Positions 48,085 through 55,612 of a stretch of DNA of 63,331 nt are shown here, one piece after another. Made by a program: the position numbers and the translations under genes. The stretch is from Streptomyces sp. CoH27 (GTDB taxonomy: Bacteria; Actinomycetota; Actinomycetes; Streptomycetales; Streptomycetaceae). The stretch spans positions 1-63,331 of the forward strand of contig NZ_JAIQYY010000029.1 of assembly GCF_020181035.1 (NCBI RefSeq), read 5' to 3'. A model generated the notes under the pieces. That model was not told the origin of the DNA, did no database searches, and saw only the letters and a list, made by a program, of their open reading frames with translations. The first letter of the stretch is position 1; every line of letters starts with the position of its first letter.

Positions 48085-49452
48085 ATGCTCCAGCACGGCA
48101 ACGAAGCCGGGCCCCCGGCCACGACGTCACGCCGGCGTCTTCTCACCGCGGCGGCCGGCGCCGGCGCGGCCCTCGCCGCCACGCCTCTGCTCACCGGCTG
48201 CGGCACGGCCCAGGCCAAGGGCGGCAACCTCCAGTTCTGGAACTTCTACGGCCCCCAGCGTTCACCCGACCCGGCGATCAACGCGCAGTCCAAGTGGTTC
48301 GTGGACATGGTCGCGAAGTGGAACGCCACCCACAAGGCGCAGATCGACCTCGTCTACCTGCCGCAGCCCACGTACCTCAACGGCTTCAAGCTCCCGTCCG
48401 CCTTCGCCACCGGCGAGGGACCGGACATCTTCCTGCTCTCGCCCGGCGACTTCCTGCGGTACTACAACGGCGGCGTCCTCGCCGACCTCACCCCGCACAT
48501 GGACAAGGCCGCCATCGACGACTACGGCTCCGCGCTCGACAGCCGGAAGGTCGACGGCAAGGTCTACGCCCTCCCCATGGAGATCGAGCCGCTGGCCATG
48601 TTCTACGCGCAGGACGTGTGGGAGAAGGCCGGCCTGTCCGAGGCCGACATCCCCACCACCTGGGACCAGATGCTCGACATCGGTGACAAGCTGCGCACCA
48701 AGTCCAGGGCGGGCCTGGTCTTCGAGACCCAGCCCGGTTACTACCAGAACTTCACCTGGTACCCGTGGATGTGGCAGGGCGGCGGCGATGTCATGGACCA
48801 CCAGGGCAAGGTCGTCTTCGACTCCAAGGCCACCCGCCAGGCCTTCGGGCTGTGGCAGGACGCCGTACGCCACGGCATCGCCCCGCGCACCGTGCCCGCC
48901 GCTGACGATGTGATCGGTGGCTTCAAGGGCGGCAACGTCGCGATGTGGCAGCAGGGCGTCTGGAACGTCTCCAGCTTCAAGGCGTTCGCCCCCGAGTACC
49001 GCTACGGCGTCTTCAAGCTGCCCGTCCCGGCGGGCGGCACGTACGTCACCACCCTCGGCGGCTGGTCCTTCTGCGCCAACGCCCAGGGCCGCAACCCGGA
49101 AGCCGCGGCCGAGTTCTGCGTCTGGGCGCTCGGGTCCATGAAGGACGACTCGATCAACCGGATGGTCGACTGGTGCGTGGGCGCCAAGTCCGACGTGGCG
49201 CCGCGCGCCAGCGCCCTGGAGCGGGGCGCGGCCAAGGGCGGCTACGACTCCGAGATCATGAAGAAGTTCAAGGACGAGATCTTCCCCGGCGGACGCGCCG
49301 AGCCGCGCTACCCCCCGGTCGTCTACAAGGCGATCTCCGACGCCATCCAGCGCACCATGCTCGCCGGCCGCGGCGTGGCCGGCGAGGCGGAGCGAGCCGC
49401 ACAGTCCATCGCTGCCTACACCAAGAGCTACAAGGGGGCGAGCCTGATATGA
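48085..49452 (+). CDS. sugar ABC transporter substrate-binding lipoprotein
   Basis: 455 residues; ATG 48085 with AGGAG upstream. The N-terminus combines a twin-arginine motif (SRRRLLTAA) with a lipobox LLTGC (lipidated Cys 39). The mature protein has the extracellular solute-binding family 1 pattern: LQFWNFYGPQ, FATGEGPDIFLLSPGDFLRY, KVYALPMEIEPLAMFYAQDV. Captures an oligosaccharide outside the membrane for the two permeases that follow. The next gene overlaps by 4 bp. No ATPase gene is in the operon; in Streptomyces such importers commonly share the MsiK ATPase. Confidence 0.93.
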   Translation: MLQHGNEAGPPATTSRRRLLTAAAGAGAALAATPLLTGCGTAQAKGGNLQFWNFYGPQRSPDPAINAQSKWFVDMVAKWNATHKAQIDLVYLPQPTYLNGFKLPSAFATGEGPDIFLLSPGDFLRYYNGGVLADLTPHMDKAAIDDYGSALDSRKVDGKVYALPMEIEPLAMFYAQDVWEKAGLSEADIPTTWDQMLDIGDKLRTKSRAGLVFETQPGYYQNFTWYPWMWQGGGDVMDHQGKVVFDSKATRQAFGLWQDAVRHGIAPRTVPAADDVIGGFKGGNVAMWQQGVWNVSSFKAFAPEYRYGVFKLPVPAGGTYVTTLGGWSFCANAQGRNPEAAAEFCVWALGSMKDDSINRMVDWCVGAKSDVAPRASALERGAAKGGYDSEIMKKFKDEIFPGGRAEPRYPPVVYKAISDAIQRTMLAGRGVAGEAERAAQSIAAYTKSYKGASLI

Positions 49453-50411
49453 GCAGCGTCGCCGCACCACAGAGCCGGCGGACCGCCGCCCCGGCCGGGA
49501 CACCCGCCTCCGCGAGCACACCGAGACTCAGCCGCAAGCACCGCGAATGGCTGGCCGCGGGCCTCTTCCTCGCCCCCGACGTGCTCGGTCTCCTCGTCTT
49601 CGTCGCCATCCCGATGGTGCTCTCCATCGGCCTGAGCTTCTTCCAGGTCAGCGGCTTCGGCTCGTACCAGTGGATCGGGCTCGGCAACTACCGGCGGATG
49701 ATGCACGACCCGCTGTTCTGGGACTCGATGAAGATCACCGGCGAGTACGTGGTGATCCTCGTGCCCGTCCTGTTCTGCGTGAGCCTCGGCCTCGGCCTGC
49801 TGGTGAAGCAGAAGCTGCCGGGCATCGGCGTCTACCGCACCGCGCTCTTCCTGCCGTACGTGATCAGCCTCGTGGTGGTCGGCGTGCTGTGGAAGTTCCT
49901 GCTCGACGACCAGACAGGGGCGGTCAACCGGGCCATGCGGGCCGCGGGTTTCGACGGCAAGTCCTGGCTCGGCAGCCCCTCCCTGGCCCTCGGCTGTGTC
50001 ATCGCCATCATGGTCTGGGTGATGATGGGCTACTACATGATCATCTTCCTGGCGGGGCTCCAGGAGATCCCCAAGGAGTTCTACGAGGCCGCGAAGCTGG
50101 ACGGCGCGGGCCCGTGGACCACCTTCCGCACCATCACCTGGCCGCTGCTGCGCCCGACCAGCTTCTTCGTCCTGCTGATGTCGACGGTCGCCGCCATCAC
50201 CGGCGGGCTCGACCTGATCTTCGTCCTGACCAACGGCGGCCCCGCCAACGGCACGTCGCTGGCGATCTTCTACATCTACCAGCAGGCCTTCGGATTCGGC
50301 GAGTTCGGCTACGCGTCGGCCATGGGTTCGTTCCTGGTGCTGATCATGGTCGTGATCTCCGCCGTGATCTTCAAGTTCACGAGAGGCGGGAGGTTCGACG
50401 ATGGCGAGTGA
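49449..50411 (+). CDS. sugar ABC transporter permease (MalF/UgpA-type)
   Basis: 320 residues from ATG 49449 (ATGA overlap with the binding-protein gene). Six hydrophobic helices; FLAPDVLGLLVFVAIPMVLS opens the first, and EAAKLDGAGPWTTFRTITWP is the EAA loop that contacts the ATPase. PVFGFG-type end helices follow. Forms the membrane channel with the next gene product; substrate presumably arabino-oligosaccharides from the GH183 enzyme. Confidence 0.94.
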   Translation: MSSVAAPQSRRTAAPAGTPASASTPRLSRKHREWLAAGLFLAPDVLGLLVFVAIPMVLSIGLSFFQVSGFGSYQWIGLGNYRRMMHDPLFWDSMKITGEYVVILVPVLFCVSLGLGLLVKQKLPGIGVYRTALFLPYVISLVVVGVLWKFLLDDQTGAVNRAMRAAGFDGKSWLGSPSLALGCVIAIMVWVMMGYYMIIFLAGLQEIPKEFYEAAKLDGAGPWTTFRTITWPLLRPTSFFVLLMSTVAAITGGLDLIFVLTNGGPANGTSLAIFYIYQQAFGFGEFGYASAMGSFLVLIMVVISAVIFKFTRGGRFDDGE

Positions 50412-51249
50412 CGCCCTGACGACCCGGGCGGGCCGGCGACGGCCCCTCTCCCAGCGCGGGGGACTCACGGCCCTGGCCGTCGTCCTGTCACTGATCAGCA
50501 TCTTCCCCGTGCTGTGGATGGTCACGTCGTCCTTCAAGACCCGGGCCACCGTCACCGACGGAAACCTGATCCCGAAGGACTTCACCTTCGACAACTTCGT
50601 CTACGTCTTCACCGAGGTCCCCTTCGCCCGCTACCTCTGGAACAGCTTCTTCATCTCCGCGGTGATCACCGTGGCGGCCCTGTTCTTCCACTCCATGGCC
50701 GCCTACGCGCTCGCGCGGCTGCGTTTCCCGGGCCGTGGGAAGCTGTTCGGCGCGATCTTCGCGACCCTGCTGGTCACGGCCCCCGTCGTGCTGATCCCGC
50801 TGTTCCTGGTCGCCCGCGAGCTGGGCCTGCTCAACAGCTACGCCGGCCTGATCATCCCGGCCGTCTTCAACGCCTTCGGCATCTTCCTGCTGCGCCAGTT
50901 CTACCTGGGACTGCCCAGGGAACTGGAGGAGGCGGCGATCGTCGACGGCTGCGGCCACTGGCGGGTGTACTGGAACATCGTCCTGCCGATGTCCCGCCCC
51001 ATCCTCTCCGCCCTGGCGATCTTCTTCTTCCTCGCCAACTGGAACGCCTTCGTCTGGCCGCTGGTCGCCACCAACGACCAGTCGCTGACGGTGGTCCAGC
51101 TCGGCATCGCCTCCTTCCAGAACCAGTACACCTCCAACTGGAACTACATCCTGGCGGCGGCCACGGTCGCGGCACTGCCCATGCTGGCGCTGTTCTTCGT
51201 GTTCCAGCGGCAGATCGTGGAGTCGATCAAGACATCCGGGCTGAAGTAG
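50401..51249 (+). CDS. sugar ABC transporter permease (MalG/UgpE-type)
   Basis: 282 residues, overlapping the previous permease by 11 bp. Starts with a short cytoplasmic Arg-rich segment, then six helices; EEAAIVDGCGHWRVYWNIVLP is the EAA motif. YLWNSFFISAVITVAALFFHSM is typical of the second permease type. Last gene of the plus-strand operon, followed by a strong hairpin. Confidence 0.94.
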   Translation: MASDALTTRAGRRRPLSQRGGLTALAVVLSLISIFPVLWMVTSSFKTRATVTDGNLIPKDFTFDNFVYVFTEVPFARYLWNSFFISAVITVAALFFHSMAAYALARLRFPGRGKLFGAIFATLLVTAPVVLIPLFLVARELGLLNSYAGLIIPAVFNAFGIFLLRQFYLGLPRELEEAAIVDGCGHWRVYWNIVLPMSRPILSALAIFFFLANWNAFVWPLVATNDQSLTVVQLGIASFQNQYTSNWNYILAAATVAALPMLALFFVFQRQIVESIKTSGLK

Positions 51250-51265
51250 TCCCGGCCCGTGAAAA

Positions 51266-51303
51266 GGGGCGCGGTGCCGGCCACTCGACCGGTACCGCGC
51301 CCC
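51266..51303. terminator. bidirectional terminator between the ABC operon and lacI
   Basis: GGGGCGCGGTGCCGG (51266-51280) pairs with CCGGTACCGCGCCCC (51289-51303), a 15-bp stem with one G-T type mismatch and an 8-base loop. It lies between two convergent genes and has A and C/T-rich flanks, so it can serve both. Confidence 0.85.
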
Positions 51304-51330
51304 CTCGCGCGCTGTGCGTGCCGCTCCGGC

Positions 51331-52341
51331 TCACGGCCCGGCGGTGCTCTCCCGCACCTGCAGCTTGGTGCGCAGCACCACCGTCTGCAGCGGCGACGGC
51401 TTGCCCTCGATGCGCTGCAGCAGCAGGTCGGCCGCCGAACGGCCCAACTCGTACGAAGGCAGTTCCACGGTGGTCAGGGAGGGGCGTACCAGCGACGCCC
51501 ACGGCACGTCTCCGAAGGACAGCACACCGATGGCCGGCGGCGTGCGCCCGACCTCGCGGAGCGCCTCCAGGACGCCGATGGTCATGAGGTTGTTGGCGAC
51601 GAACACGGCGTCCGGCGGCTCGGGCAGCGCCAGCAGTTCACGCATCGCGGCCCGGCCGCCCTCGACCCGGAAGTCGGCGTGCCGTACGTAGGCATCGCCG
51701 GCCGGAGCGGCAGCGGGTGCGGAACGCAGCGCCGCGCGGTACCCGGCCAGGCGTTCCTCGGAGGTGGACGCGCCCTGCGGGCCGGTGATGCAGGCGATCC
51801 GGCGGTAGCCCGCCGCCAGCAGGTGACGGGTGGCCGCCTCGCCGCCGTGCTGGTTGTCCACCTGCACCGCGTCCACCTCAGCCTCGTGCGGCCGGCGGTC
51901 CACGGCGACCACGGGCACGCCCCGGGCGAGCAGCGGTTTCAGGTCCGTCTCGTCCTGCGAGGCCGCCGCCACGATCACGCCGGCCATCTGCTCGCCGAGG
52001 GCGACCTCAAGGTAGCGGCGCTCCTTGTCGGTGTCCTCGTCGGAATTGCACAGGACCACCGAGAGGCTGGTGCGCTGCGCGGCGTCCTCCACCCCGCGGG
52101 CGAGCGACGTGAAGAACGGGTTCTCGATGTCCGGGATGATCAGCGCGATCACGCTGGAGCGCTGTTTGCGCAGCGACCGGGCGACCCTGTTGGGAGCGAA
52201 GCCGAGGGCCTCGGCGGCCTGCTGGACGGACCGGGCGCGCTCCGGCGTCACCTTGCCGCCGTTGAAGACACGCGAGACCGTCGCGGGGGAAACCCCGGCG
52301 GCTCGCGCCACGTCATGGATCGTCACCACCAGCGTGCGCAT
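51331..52341 (-). CDS. LacI-family transcriptional repressor of the arabinan locus
   Basis: 336 residues from ATG 52341. The LacI helix-turn-helix is at the N-terminus (TIHDVARAAGVSPATVSRVF), with the hinge ALGFAPNRVARSLR, and the periplasmic-binding-protein-type sensor domain follows (VIALIIPDIENPFFTSLARG). Upstream frame to 52422 was rejected since the HTH then lies 27 residues in and the operator would be coding. A site TGAAAAGGATTTCA lies 37 bp upstream of its start, matching sites in front of the kinase and GH172 genes. It most likely represses all three transcripts until the imported sugar or its product binds. Confidence 0.92.
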   Translation of the reverse strand: MRTLVVTIHDVARAAGVSPATVSRVFNGGKVTPERARSVQQAAEALGFAPNRVARSLRKQRSSVIALIIPDIENPFFTSLARGVEDAAQRTSLSVVLCNSDEDTDKERRYLEVALGEQMAGVIVAAASQDETDLKPLLARGVPVVAVDRRPHEAEVDAVQVDNQHGGEAATRHLLAAGYRRIACITGPQGASTSEERLAGYRAALRSAPAAAPAGDAYVRHADFRVEGGRAAMRELLALPEPPDAVFVANNLMTIGVLEALREVGRTPPAIGVLSFGDVPWASLVRPSLTTVELPSYELGRSAADLLLQRIEGKPSPLQTVVLRTKLQVRESTAGP

Positions 52342-52377
52342 CCTTTCAGCGTGTGTGGGACCAGCGTACCCTGCACC

Positions 52378-52391
52378 TGAAAAGGATTTCA
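52378..52391. promoter_or_regulatory. LacI-type operator before lacI
   Basis: TGAAAAGGATTTCA, same pattern as at 46694 and 46846, upstream of the lacI gene, pointing to autoregulation. A related half site (ATCCTTTCAG, 52340-52349) overlaps the lacI start region. Confidence 0.75.
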
Positions 52392-52459
52392 CCAGCGATG
52401 TGAACGGAAAGCCGACGGACACGGACTCCGCCCCGGCATCCGCTGGCTATGCTGCCGGC

Positions 52460-52495
52460 GAAGCGCTCAGTGAAGTGCTCAGCGAAGCGCTCAAA
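52460..52495 (+). repeat. three tandem 12-bp repeats before the DeoR/LacI hybrid gene
   Basis: GAAGCGCTCAGT (52460-52471), GAAGTGCTCAGC (52472-52483) and GAAGCGCTCAAA (52484-52495) are head-to-tail copies with an exact 12-bp period, 31 bp before the start codon. The inner AGCGCT is itself a palindrome. The period just above one helical turn and the position suggest cooperative binding of a regulator, perhaps the product of the next gene. Confidence 0.7.
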
Positions 52496-52525
52496 CGAAC
52501 AACAGGGTGCAAGGGGGCCATCAGC

Positions 52526-53659
52526 ATGCGCGAGCCGGTCGATCTCAGGCGGCAGCGGATCCTCGCCGCGGTGCAGTCCCGTGGCGCGATCCGGGTCAGC
52601 GATCTCGCCGCGGAGCTGGCGGTGTCGGTGGTGACCGTCCGGCGCGATGTGGAGGAACTGGCCCGCGAGGGCAAGCTGCGCCGCGGCCACGGCGTGGCCC
52701 GCCCGGTGCTGCCCGAGGCCGAGCGGGCCGCCGTACCCGCGCCGCCCTCGGCCGACGGCGGTCCGGTCGCGGTCGTGGTGCCCGAGCGCCACGCGTACCT
52801 GTACGAGGCGCTGCACGGCGCCCGGAGCGTGTTCGAAGAGGCCGGGATCCGTGTCGTGCTGCACATCGCGCCGGCCGTCCCGGGCGCCGAACAGCCGCTT
52901 GTGGAGCGGGCGTTGGCGGACGGCGCGCGCGGCCTGCTGATCGCTCCCCGCTGGCGCAGCCGCACCACGGAGGAGGCGGACTACGTCTGGCTGTCGCGCC
53001 TGGACGTGCCCGCGGTGGTGATGGAGCGCAGGCCGCGGCGCGGCAGCGCGCTGCACGCCGTGGACACCGTCTGTACGGACCACTGGTACGGCGTCCATCT
53101 CGCCGTCGAGCACCTCACGGCGCTGGGTCACCGGCGCATCGTGCTCGCCGCACGCGACGACAGCCCGACGGCGCGTGCCGTCCGTGCCGCGTTCACCGAG
53201 ATCGCGGCGGACCACCCGGACGTCGACAAGTGGGCCGTGGCGCTCAGTTCGCCCGGCGCGGTGCCCGACCGGGCGGCGACTGCGCAGACGCCGGTCGAGC
53301 TGCCCTCGCTGATGGCCGGGCTGGGCGCGACGGCCGCCGTGCTGCACGGCGACGTGGACGCTCTGATGCTGGTGCAGTCGCTGCGCGACAACGGTGTGCG
53401 GGTTCCGGAGGACTGCTCCGTGATCGCGTACGACGACGTCGTCGCGGCACTCGGCAGCACGCCCCTGACCGCCGTGTCCCCGCCGAAGGCGGACGTCGGC
53501 CGTGCGGCCGCGGAACTGCTGCTGCGCCGGCTCGACCCGCGGGATCCCGGAGGGGCCACGGCACCCGTGCGGCGGTTGGAGCTGCTGCCGGTGCTGAAGA
53601 TCCGCGGTTCGACACAGGCGGCGGACACGCTGCCGATCTCGGACTCAACTTCCGTATAG
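52526..53659 (+). CDS. hybrid regulator: DeoR-type helix-turn-helix with LacI-type sensor domain
   Basis: 377 residues from ATG 52526. Residues 5-60 form a DeoR winged helix (RQRILAAVQSRGAIRVSDLA, VTVRRDVEELAREGKL). From about residue 80 a periplasmic-binding/LacI-type sensor domain follows (AVVVPERHAYLYEALHGARS, HLAVEHLTALGHRRIVLAA, DCSVIAYDDVVAALGSTPLT). Longer upstream frames run through the lacI promoter and were rejected. It precedes a permease, dehydrogenase and DUF2264 group, which it probably controls in answer to a sugar. Confidence 0.88.
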   Translation: MREPVDLRRQRILAAVQSRGAIRVSDLAAELAVSVVTVRRDVEELAREGKLRRGHGVARPVLPEAERAAVPAPPSADGGPVAVVVPERHAYLYEALHGARSVFEEAGIRVVLHIAPAVPGAEQPLVERALADGARGLLIAPRWRSRTTEEADYVWLSRLDVPAVVMERRPRRGSALHAVDTVCTDHWYGVHLAVEHLTALGHRRIVLAARDDSPTARAVRAAFTEIAADHPDVDKWAVALSSPGAVPDRAATAQTPVELPSLMAGLGATAAVLHGDVDALMLVQSLRDNGVRVPEDCSVIAYDDVVAALGSTPLTAVSPPKADVGRAAAELLLRRLDPRDPGGATAPVRRLELLPVLKIRGSTQAADTLPISDSTSV

Positions 53660-53777
53660 CAATGAGCGTTTGACCGTTTTATTTTCTTCTGAGTGATCTA
53701 TTGACCAGGTTCATTCAGTCGATCAGTATTCCCGTGACTCGCACCCATGAGAGCCGCAGGAGCCGCGGGAGGCACCC

Positions 53778-54608
53778 ATGCCTGGTCGACAGAGCCGTCG
53801 GTCCGTGCTCGCCGCGATCTCCGTCCTGTACACCCTGCTGCCGGTGGTGTGGCTGCTGCTCGCCGCGTCGAAGTCCCGCGACGCCCTGTTCAGCAGCAGC
53901 ATCCTGTCCTTCAGGGACTTCTCCCTCGTCCAGAACACCAAGAACCTGTTCACCATGGACGGCGGACTGTACGGGCGCTGGTACGCCAACAGCCTGCGCT
54001 ATGCCGTTCTGGGCGCGGCGCTCGGCGCGCTGATCAGCGTCGCCTGCGGGTACGCCTTCGACAAGTACCGCTTCCGGCACAAGGAGAAGCTGTTCGGCCT
54101 CGTGCTGGCGGCCGTCATGGTGCCGCAGACGGTGCTCGCGCTGCCGCTGTACCTCATCGCCTCCCAGACCGGAGTCGTGAACACTTTCTGGTCGGTGTTC
54201 GTCCCCGTCCTGTTCAACCCGTTCGGCGTGTACCTGGGCCGCATCTTCGCCCAGGGCTATGTGCCCGACGAGGTCCTGGAAGCGGCGCGTGTCGACGGCG
54301 CCGGCGAGCTGACGACCTGCGTCCGCGTGTCGCTGCGCATGCTGGGCCCCGGCCTGGTCACGGTCTTCCTCTTCCAGCTGACGGCGATCTGGAACAACTT
54401 CTTCCTGCCGATGGTGATGCTGTCCAACCAGGACCTGTATCCCGTGAGCCTGGGTCTGTACCAGTGGAACAGCCAGGCGACCGTCTCACCCGAGTACTAC
54501 CCGGTGGTGATCATGGGCTCGCTTCTCGCGGTCCTCCCGCTCATCCTCGCGTTCGCCCTCCTCCAGCGGTGCTGGCGCTCCGGCCTGACGGCGGGGGCGG
54601 TCAAGTGA
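53778..54608 (+). CDS. lone sugar ABC transporter permease (MalG-type)
   Basis: 276 residues; ATG 53778 with GGGAGG upstream. Six helices and the EAA loop LEAARVDGAGELTTCVRVSL. This is the second-permease type; the binding protein and first permease that normally precede it are absent here. The 118 bp between the regulator and this gene (53660-53777) is AT-richer and holds two TTGACC boxes (53670, 53702) but no coding remnant I could detect. The missing parts may be encoded elsewhere or were lost. Confidence 0.9.
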   Translation: MPGRQSRRSVLAAISVLYTLLPVVWLLLAASKSRDALFSSSILSFRDFSLVQNTKNLFTMDGGLYGRWYANSLRYAVLGAALGALISVACGYAFDKYRFRHKEKLFGLVLAAVMVPQTVLALPLYLIASQTGVVNTFWSVFVPVLFNPFGVYLGRIFAQGYVPDEVLEAARVDGAGELTTCVRVSLRMLGPGLVTVFLFQLTAIWNNFFLPMVMLSNQDLYPVSLGLYQWNSQATVSPEYYPVVIMGSLLAVLPLILAFALLQRCWRSGLTAGAVK

Positions 54609-55612
54609 CCAGGCTCAGCGCGGCGCTGGCCATGTCGCCCGCGGCGGCGGCAGCCGTCTTCACCCCGCGGTCGCTGGCCGCGCTCGCGGACGTGTGCGAC
54701 CTGGCGCCGCTGCCGGTCCTGGACGACCTGACGAGCGTACGCGCGAAGGCCGTACTCGCCGATGTCGAGCTGCTCGTCACCGGCTGGGGGTGCCCGCGGC
54801 TCGACGCGGACGTCCTCGCGGCGGCGCCCCGGCTGAGGGCCGTGGTGCACGCGGCCGGTTCGGTGCGCGGGCACATCACCGATGCCTGCTGGGAGCGGGG
54901 TGTGGAAGTGTCGTCGGCGGCCGCGGCCAACGCGCTGCCGGTCGCCGAGTACACGCTCGCCATGATCCTGCTGCACGGAAAGCACGTGCTGGAGCGGGCC
55001 CGCGACTTCCGGCGGACCCGTGAACGCGCCGACTGGCTGCTGACCCCGCACGAGGTGGGCAACTACCGCCGCACGGTGGGCATCCTCTCCGCCTCCCTGA
55101 TCGGCCGCCGGGTCATCGAGCTGCTGCGCTCCTTCGACCACGAGGTGCTGCTGCACGACCCGTGCGTCACCGGGGCCGAGGCCGCGGAGCTGGGCGTGGA
55201 GTGGGTGGGTCTGCCCGAACTCTTCGGCTGCAGCGACCTGTTGAGCATCCACACGCCGCTGCTGCCCGCCACCCACGGGCTCGTCGGCCGGGAACTGCTG
55301 GACGCGATGCGGCCGGGAGCCGTGCTGATCAACACCTCGCGCGGCGCGGTCGTCGACCAGGACGCGCTCACCGACGTGGTGCGCGCGGGCCGCATCCGGG
55401 CGGTGCTCGACGTGACGGACCCCGAAGTCCTGCCCGCCGACCACCCGTTGTGGGACTGCCCGAACGCTCTGATCACCCCGCACCTCGCCGGTTCCCAGGG
55501 CAACGAGTGGGAGCGGCTCGCCGACACGGCCGTCGGCGAGGTGGCCCGGTGGGCCGAGGGCGACGGTTTCGCCCATTCCGTACGACGCGAGAGGCTGGCG
55601 TTCCTGGCATGA
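54605..55612 (+). CDS. D-2-hydroxyacid dehydrogenase family protein (NAD-dependent)
   Basis: 335 residues from GTG 54605 (GTGA overlap with the permease stop). Catalytic-domain and Rossmann-domain order as in phosphoglycerate/hydroxypyruvate-type dehydrogenases: INTSRGAVVDQDAL supplies the conserved Arg, DVTDPEVLPADHPLW the Glu and TPHLAGSQG the His. The nucleotide-binding turn reads GILSASLIGRR, so the usual GxGxxG is SxSxxG; related Streptomyces proteins vary here. Probably reduces or oxidises a sugar-derived 2-oxo/2-hydroxy acid of the operon's substrate. Confidence 0.87.
   Translation: MTRLSAALAMSPAAAAAVFTPRSLAALADVCDLAPLPVLDDLTSVRAKAVLADVELLVTGWGCPRLDADVLAAAPRLRAVVHAAGSVRGHITDACWERGVEVSSAAAANALPVAEYTLAMILLHGKHVLERARDFRRTRERADWLLTPHEVGNYRRTVGILSASLIGRRVIELLRSFDHEVLLHDPCVTGAEAAELGVEWVGLPELFGCSDLLSIHTPLLPATHGLVGRELLDAMRPGAVLINTSRGAVVDQDALTDVVRAGRIRAVLDVTDPEVLPADHPLWDCPNALITPHLAGSQGNEWERLADTAVGEVARWAEGDGFAHSVRRERLAFLA

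Noticed and set aside
52460..52495. Tandem repeats as a CRISPR array
   Set aside because: Period of 12 bp without unique spacers and only three copies; better read as regulator sites.
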